DNA of 64,000 nt from Phylloscopus collybita. Lineage: Eukaryota; Chordata; Aves; Passeriformes; Phylloscopidae. The notes beneath the pieces are model-generated. The model did no database searches. It was not told the origin of the DNA and saw only the letters and a program-made list of their open reading frames with translations. The stretch is from NCBI GenBank assembly GCA_027886175.1, contig JAJNNQ010000031.1:2394501-2458500 (forward strand), in the 5' to 3' direction. Both the position numbers and the translations under genes were made by a program. How positions within the stretch are numbered: the first letter of the stretch is position 1; every line of letters begins with the position of its first letter. Below are positions 57,900 through 64,000 of this stretch, piece by piece.

Positions 57900-58108
57900 G
57901 AAATTCCTGGCTGGGAGGGTGGGGAGGCCCTGGAATGGATTTCCCAGAGGAGCTGTGGTTGCTCCTGGATCCCTGGGAGTGCCCAAGGCCAGGCTGGACT
58001 GGGCTTGGAGCAGCCTGGGATGGTGGAAGGTGTCCCTGCCCATGGCAGGGGGTGGCACTGGACGGGATTTAAATTCCTTTCCAACCCAACCCATCCCAGG
58101 ATTCCATG
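57900..58108 (+). mobile_element. CR1 LINE fragment
   Basis: Sense copy: AAATTCCTGGCTGGGAGGGT, GCCCAAGGCCAGGCTGGACT, GGGATGGTGGAAGGTGTCCC, TTCCTTTCCAACCCAACCCA, ATTCCATG. It is inverted relative to the copy at 57310-57432. Confidence 0.92.
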
Positions 58109-58458
58109 AGAATTCTTCAATCTCACGGGTGACAAACATGCCTGAGCTTCCTAGAGATGTTCAGGAATGAAAAGAAACCCATCAAGCTCAGACAGGTGCA
58201 AAATCTCACATCATTTTCTGTTAGATAAGGGAGCATTTGGGATGCACCACCACAGAAACACTCCAAAGCCTCTGCAATTTCCATCAGTTGTTGCCTCTGG
58301 GAGGTGTTTTTCTTGTTTGTGAGAAGAAAAAAAAAAAAAAATCCTTCCAGTCACATGAAAATTATTCCACAGCAAGATAAATGCACACAGGAAACAGCAG
58401 AAATTTTCAATGCAGAGCACAATATCTGCACATAGAGTTAGGAAAAGATTTCCTAATT

Positions 58459-58684
58459 TTTTGGTGGTTTGGTTTTTTTTTTGGTTTTTGTTTTGTTTGG
58501 GTTTTTTTTTTTTGGTTTTTTTTTTTGGTTTTTTTTGTGTGTGTGGTTTTTTTTGTTGTTGTTGTTTTGTTTTGTTTTGTTGGGGGTTTTTGGTTTTTTT
58601 GGGTTGGTTTTTGGTTGGTTTTTTTGTTTGTTTGGTTTTGGTTTTTTGGTGGGTTTTTGTTGTTTTTTTTTTTTTTTTTTTTTG
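58459..58684 (+). repeat. T/G-rich low-complexity block
   Basis: About 225 bp almost entirely T and G in irregular GGTTTTTT units, with a T run at the end. It is the mirror composition of the A/C block at 26.9 kb. Phe/Gly/Trp- and Lys/Gln-rich frames here are artefacts. Confidence 0.97.
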
Positions 58685-59614
58685 TAATGGCAAATGTAAA
58701 GGAGCAGCAGATTGCAAAAACACTGAGGGGATCTTTGTATTTGCACACCTGAGGGTGCAGTAGTGCAGGAGCAGGACAGCACCAGGAACATGCAGGAATG
58801 AGCAAGGCTGGATCCTCCTCCGAGCTCAGAACCCCCAGCACGATCCAAATGCTGCCTCTGGAGAAGAAGGAGGAGGAGGAAAACACGAGTGTTTTCCATT
58901 TTTTTTTTTTTATTTCACAATAATGCTGAAAAGGCTGCCTCAATCTTTCTTTAAAATGAATAGTTTGAAGTGAGAAATAAATAAAGCAGGTCAGATTGTT
59001 TTTGTCAGAGATGAGCGAGCAAGGACTAATGAGATCACATGACAGATGAGTCTACTCCAAGATTGTCCTAAGGAAGAATTCCATCCCTCTTTTAACTGTT
59101 ATTTACCATCTTATTGACACCAACAGAACAGAATTTTCTAACTACTGTTAGAAAACAAGAAGATGTTTTAACTAAAAGTAGGAGAGCCTCACCAATTTTA
59201 CAAATTCAGTGGTATTCTGGGGAAGGGGGGCAGTTTTGGGGATGCTGTGCTGTATTCTGCACCAGATACTTGTCTCTAGATATTCGTATTTAAGCCTAAC
59301 TCACATATTATAGGTAAGTATTAAATGTACATAAGTAGAATAAAAATGTGTTTTCTCTATGTATAGAGACAACAGAGAGTTTCTTTCTTACTACAGGCAA
59401 AATCCCAGCGCTATCAAAACTTTTGAGAACCAAAATATTTCTGTAAGAAAGAAATCCCCCAGCCCTCAACAAGACACAAACTCCATTAGAAAAAAAAAAA
59501 AACAACCAAAAAACAACATTTATCTTCCAAACACAAATATCTCTGTTTTCTTCCCTTCTGGATTACTTCTAAATACTTTTTTAGCAGCTAATCTCTCTTT
59601 AAAGCTGAACAGAG

Positions 59615-59800
59615 TAATGGAGCACAGAAGAGTGGGAGAGCTGGGAATGTTCAGCTGGAGAAGAGAAGGATCCAGGAGACCATCCCAGGGCCTGAAGGGG
59701 CTCCAGGAGAGCTGGAGAGGGACTGGGGACAAGGGATGGAGGGACAGGACACAGGGAATGGTTTCCCACTGCCAGATGGATGGGAGATTGGGAAGGAATC
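59615..59800 (+). mobile_element. CR1 LINE fragment (3' end missing)
   Basis: GAGAGCTGGGAATGTTCAGC, TGGAGAAGAGAAGGATCCAG, CCTGAAGGGGCTCCAGGAGA and GGACACAGGGAATGGTTTCC match the upstream part of the copy at 52165-52605. The terminal part is absent. Confidence 0.88.
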
Positions 59801-60532
59801 CATGGACTGAGTTAACTTCCAAGTGTCTTCTTTGCTCTGAGTAGCCCAGAAATGCAGAGACGGGAAGAGTCCCTCATTCATGGAAATCGAACAGGGAAAA
59901 GTCAGCTCAGTGCCACGCTAAAGGAAATTATCATCCCCGGCAAACTAGGTCACAGGAGTGAGTAGTTTACTAAATATAAACTTTCTTTGTAGTCAGGCAA
60001 CCACTGTCAGAGTAATGAGATTTACTCATATTTCACCCAAGTGCTCTCTGCACTCAGACTCATTAAAATCACCAAGTGACCACTCCCGCGTCCCTCACCT
60101 CTCAGGTGACGCAGCAGCAAATTTAACAATTTAAAAAAAAAAAAACAAACACACCAAAAAAACCCCAACAACAAAACAAAAGCTTTTTGGCCTTTTATAA
60201 TTTCTAAATAATAATAATAAAAAAACCCCCTTTGCATCTCCACTGCCATTCACCCAAACATCTCCTGTATCCAAAAATATCCCAAGCGTAATTCTCCTCC
60301 CAAGTCACGTGGAGGTGGCAGAGCCTTACTCTGCCTCCCCCAGATCCGTGGTGGCACAGTGACTTCCAGGGACCTCCTCAAACCCCTGCTCTGCTGCTGC
60401 CACAGTTGGAAGGGAAACACAAAATCCCTGACATCTTCCAACCCTGTGAACAGCCGGGGCTCTCCCAAAAACGTGAAACCCAGAAAAATGAATGCAAGGC
60501 TGAGAACACTCCCTGTTGTTTATTTATTTATT

Positions 60533-60563
60533 TTTTTTTTTTTTTGTGTGTGTGTGTGTGTTT
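60533..60563 (+). repeat. (T)n(GT)n microsatellite
   Basis: A T run followed by about eight GT dinucleotides. Confidence 0.95.
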
Positions 60564-63500
60564 TTGAGGAAGAAAAGAGAATAATATTTTTCCAGCCATG
60601 CAAGTATCAGTGTGTTTATAACAGGATGTTCTTCCTCTGCTGTTTGGATGGTTCCAAAAATATTCCCCTCTGGTTTGTGGCAGTGGCTGTCACCCTGACA
60701 GCGTTTGCTGCCTCCAGGGCAGGCTGTGTCTGTAACAAATCTGCACAGGCAACTGATGCCACACTCTCATTTTTCTAAACTTAGAGCTGAAAAAAAACTG
60801 ATGGGGTTGAATTAGACAACTGTGGATATAAAGCTTTAATTTCTGGATGGTTATTTCCCAGCGGTGCTCAGGTTTTAAAACCTGCAAAGGTGGTGCAAGT
60901 TGGGCTAAAAGTTCTATTTTTGGTGGGTTTGGAGACAACTGCACACTGACATTTACTATTATAAAATAATTAATGCTCCTGTGCTTTCAAACACTGGGTA
61001 TCAGAAACGATGACATCGAATCAAAACCTGAAAAGAGGACACTCCACTGCAGATAAAACACTGACATCTCTTCAGAGACTTCCTTTTAAAAAGGAGAAAA
61101 AAAAAAAAGGCACAGTGTTGAGCCTCAGTTGTTTGAAGAAATATTCTTCTCCTCCAAAATGAAATTAGAAACATTCAGAAGCCCAAAATGTCGTAAATTT
61201 ATGAATGTATCAATCTGTGGTTACGCAGCCAAAAAATAAAAAACCAAATACATCTCTTCAGATACATCTCTTGGTTTATTTTCTGGCTTCTTCCAAGGAC
61301 AGAAAAGGCAATCAAATGCAACAGAAAAATTGTATTAATTGGGCTGATCTTATGACAATTTCCATTCAACAGTATTTTCCTGTTCTTTTCACTGAATTAT
61401 AATTATCCAGCACAAAATGCAGAGTTTTATACCGAGTTTCAAGCAGTTTCTGCCTGGTTTTGGGCACTGCCATGGCTGGGGCTGCCCTGGGTCTGCACTG
61501 CTGCCTCCTCTCCTGGATATTTTAATTTATTTAACTGTTATCAACGTTCAAACAATAAATTTTGGTGTAATTAGAAGGACTTCCATGAAATCACAAATAC
61601 CTTGTTTATTTTTAAGGAAAGAAAGGTGAAAGCAAGCCCAGAGAAGTATTTCTCTGAAATCTGAGAGTAATAATTACCATGTTTCAGGGGTCTTTTCTGC
61701 ATTTTAATTTCAATATTCAGCTAAGAACTGTGTCTAATTTCCCAGACCAAGAAATGTTTTTTGGGCCTATATTTTAACACCTGCAGTTTTACAAAGGATT
61801 TCTCTTTTGATGGAACTCCTGGAAACAAATTAATTCATAAGTGCCTCCAAATCCCCCAAGACTTAACAGAGGAATACTTCTTTATATAGCAGGGCATGTT
61901 CAGCATCAAACTGAAATCTAGGAAAAGACTTAATGCAAAATTAAAATGTTTTTAATCCGTGCATCCCACTTTTCCAGGCCTACATTCACACAGACCTATT
62001 ACTCCACCTGCCTTCCCTTCATCCCCATTCCACAAGGAACATCCACTGAATATTTAGATTTAAAGTATGGGTCAAATTTAATATTTTATATTTTTTTTTC
62101 CTTCTCCATTAACATAAGATTTATAGCACTGCCATAATTACAATGCTTTTAAAACAAGCCCGTACACAAATATCAAATTCTGATTGATTGGAATCAGGAC
62201 CAAGGAATATAATCTTCCAAAACTTCATCCTTTCCTTTGGCCAAACTTAGACCAGCTGCTCTTTAGCTGATGATTTAGGAGCATCCACAAATGACATCAG
62301 GAGCACTTTAGTTACGCCAATCTAATTTAATAAAAAATACCTTGAGAGATGATTGTGTTAGTAACAGAAAGGAATTTATCTCCCTTTTCAGCTGCGTGTG
62401 CAGCTCATACAGATCAGCCCCTGCAAATCACTCCTGGAAACTTCAGAACGCTCCTTAAATGTAATAATGGACTTTTTCTTAATAGCAAATTTATTTGAAG
62501 CCGTGCCTGTATTCCCTCCTTGTGAAATAGAAGATGAAATTCTATTTCCTCACAGCTCACTGTGCTGCCTGCTGGAAAAGCAGAGGGTTTAGGCACATTA
62601 AAGAAAAAGCCTTAATAGGTTTTTGCCCCACGTTATTTTTTATTAAAATAAGGAAAAACATGATTCTGGGTGGACTTGGTAATTTATTTTTTTTTTTCTC
62701 AGCATCCCCTGCTTTCCAAAGCTCAGGAAGCCACAAGGATTCCCACTGGCACAAATCCCTGTTTAAGGCACATTCAGTCAAAGCTCTGCCTTTACTCTGC
62801 CATTCCTTCTGATATTCCTGCCCTGATCAGTTTTGTCTCCATCATTACTCTTTCCATCTTATCTTTACTAAAAAGAAAACCTTCCAGGAAAAATGCCTTT
62901 GAGAGACACCACTATCACCCCAGACATCTCCAAAACAGCCACGTGGACAATTAAGCCAGCAGCAGATAACGGCAGAATTCCCTTCCTGCCTGGCTGAGAT
63001 GAGGTTTGGAATATTTTTGGGGGGGAGAAAACGACTTTGTTAATTTTCCCAGCCATTTCCCTGGAGAGGCACGATTGGCACATCCCAGTTCCTGTCACCA
63101 GGAGGAACCACCAGGGCTGTGCTGCCTTCACTCCCTCAGGATCAGGGGTGCAGTTTGACTCTTCCCAGCCTAACTGTGGAAAAGCTGCTTGGATAAATGC
63201 TGGGTTATGGAATTAATGGACAAGACAGGCTGCTCCCCAAGAAAAGGAAATTTGGAGTGTCTGCGTTGCCATGAAACCTCTCCGGGACAGCAAGGAGGAG
63301 TTTGAGCCCAAAGATAAAAGTGTGGTTTAAATTTAAAAATTTCTTCCAAGTTCTTCGTGTTTTAAAAGATGCTTTAGTTTCTCATGGTTATTTGGGACAG
63401 GTAGAAGAGTGGAAACACACACGTGGGAAAAAGAAAAATCCAAAGGTCCAAGTAAAACAAACAACTCTCCCCAAAAACCCAAACCTACTGGAGGAGATTC

Positions 63501-64000
63501 TGTAGAACCCATCTAAATCATCCCTCCCAATAAAAACACACCAGAATCTCTTCTATCTGCTCCAGTTCTTTAGCCCACAGAGACACCACCACAAAAAGAG
63601 AAGAAAACCTTCATGTGGAGAGGGAATGAATGGGCAAGAGGAAGTGGGCAGAACTCTGTCCAACACTTTGGCTGCTGGAGAAGAAGGCAAATTATCCTTT
63701 TCAGGGAGGTGTTGCCAGATGAACTCATCAGTTTAAACCACCAAAGCAATTTTGATCTGCAAGAATTTTATGCCACTGGAGATAATGCTAAGAAATTTCA
63801 AGGAAAGACATCAAAAGCTTTTAAAAGCTTAGTTAGGGAGTTTCCATGTCAAAATAATGATATTGTTCAAAATTGTCATCTATTTGACCCATTTAGAAGT
63901 TTAAATTTGGGTGTTTTCTTTGCCACCCATAAATATAAACCCTCTTTTTGCTCCCACAGAATGGTTCTAATCTCAAACTAAATAGTCCACACCACTGCTG

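Larger units (their letters stand above)
54941..64000 (-). other. MBD5: Probable MBD5 5' intron to window end
   Basis: No coding exon is supportable. It contains five or six CR1 fragments, a T/G run at 58.5 kb and a (T)n(GT)n run. The 122-codon plus-strand frame at 63613-63981 has no recognisable domain or splice context. All other stretches show nothing I can name. Confidence 0.65.

Noticed and set aside
58211..58943. Lys/Gln/Asn-rich and Phe/Gly-rich frames of 117-178 codons
   Set aside because: They are products of the T/G low-complexity block.
63613..63981. 122-codon plus-strand frame near the window end
   Set aside because: AT-rich, with no recognised domain or convincing splice signals; it could be conserved non-coding DNA but cannot be supported as a gene.

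Overview
The window is vertebrate nuclear DNA, almost certainly avian. It carries more than twenty truncated CR1 (chicken repeat 1) LINE fragments, has no Alu- or B1-like SINEs, and has fairly short introns around a split vertebrate gene. A passerine is my guess and is not shown by the sequence. There is no prokaryotic content, operon, CRISPR array or mobile defence system, and I see no previously undescribed biological system.

The only protein-coding gene I can support is MBD5 (methyl-CpG-binding domain protein 5), on the minus strand. Six coding exons join in frame with consistent splice phases: 20255-20143, 16461-16359, 15985-15805, 13623-11494, 4691-3684 and 1837-1605. Together they give 3768 nt, or 1256 codons, starting at the initiator ATG and ending at a phase-0 donor. 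The first two exons are very short and were found by reading the minus strand for the MBD domain. The last exons, which in mammals encode the conserved C-terminal region with the PWWP domain, are not in the window and should lie beyond its left edge.

Region by region: 1-1604 is intron plus a CR1 copy. 1605-20255 is the coding part of MBD5; one of its introns holds a roughly 610-bp purine-only/pyrimidine-only tract, and others hold CR1 copies and a 152-bp tandem duplication. From about 20.6 to 64 kb I find no coding sequence, and I interpret the whole stretch as 5' introns of MBD5. MBD5 is known in mammals to have several non-coding 5' exons spread over a long distance. Two segments here have good minus-strand splice signals and may be such exons: 54940-54842, which contains a complete 19-codon upstream ORF, and 36069-35940. 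The rest is AT-rich unique sequence, CR1 fragments in both orientations, poly(A) tracts (one of 61 A, one of 45 A) and long T/G or A/C low-complexity runs.

Most long open frames outside the listed exons are translations of simple repeats, CR1 fragments or opposite-strand shadows of MBD5 exons. All exon boundaries were read by hand from sequence and remembered human MBD5 protein; no alignment or transcript data were available.
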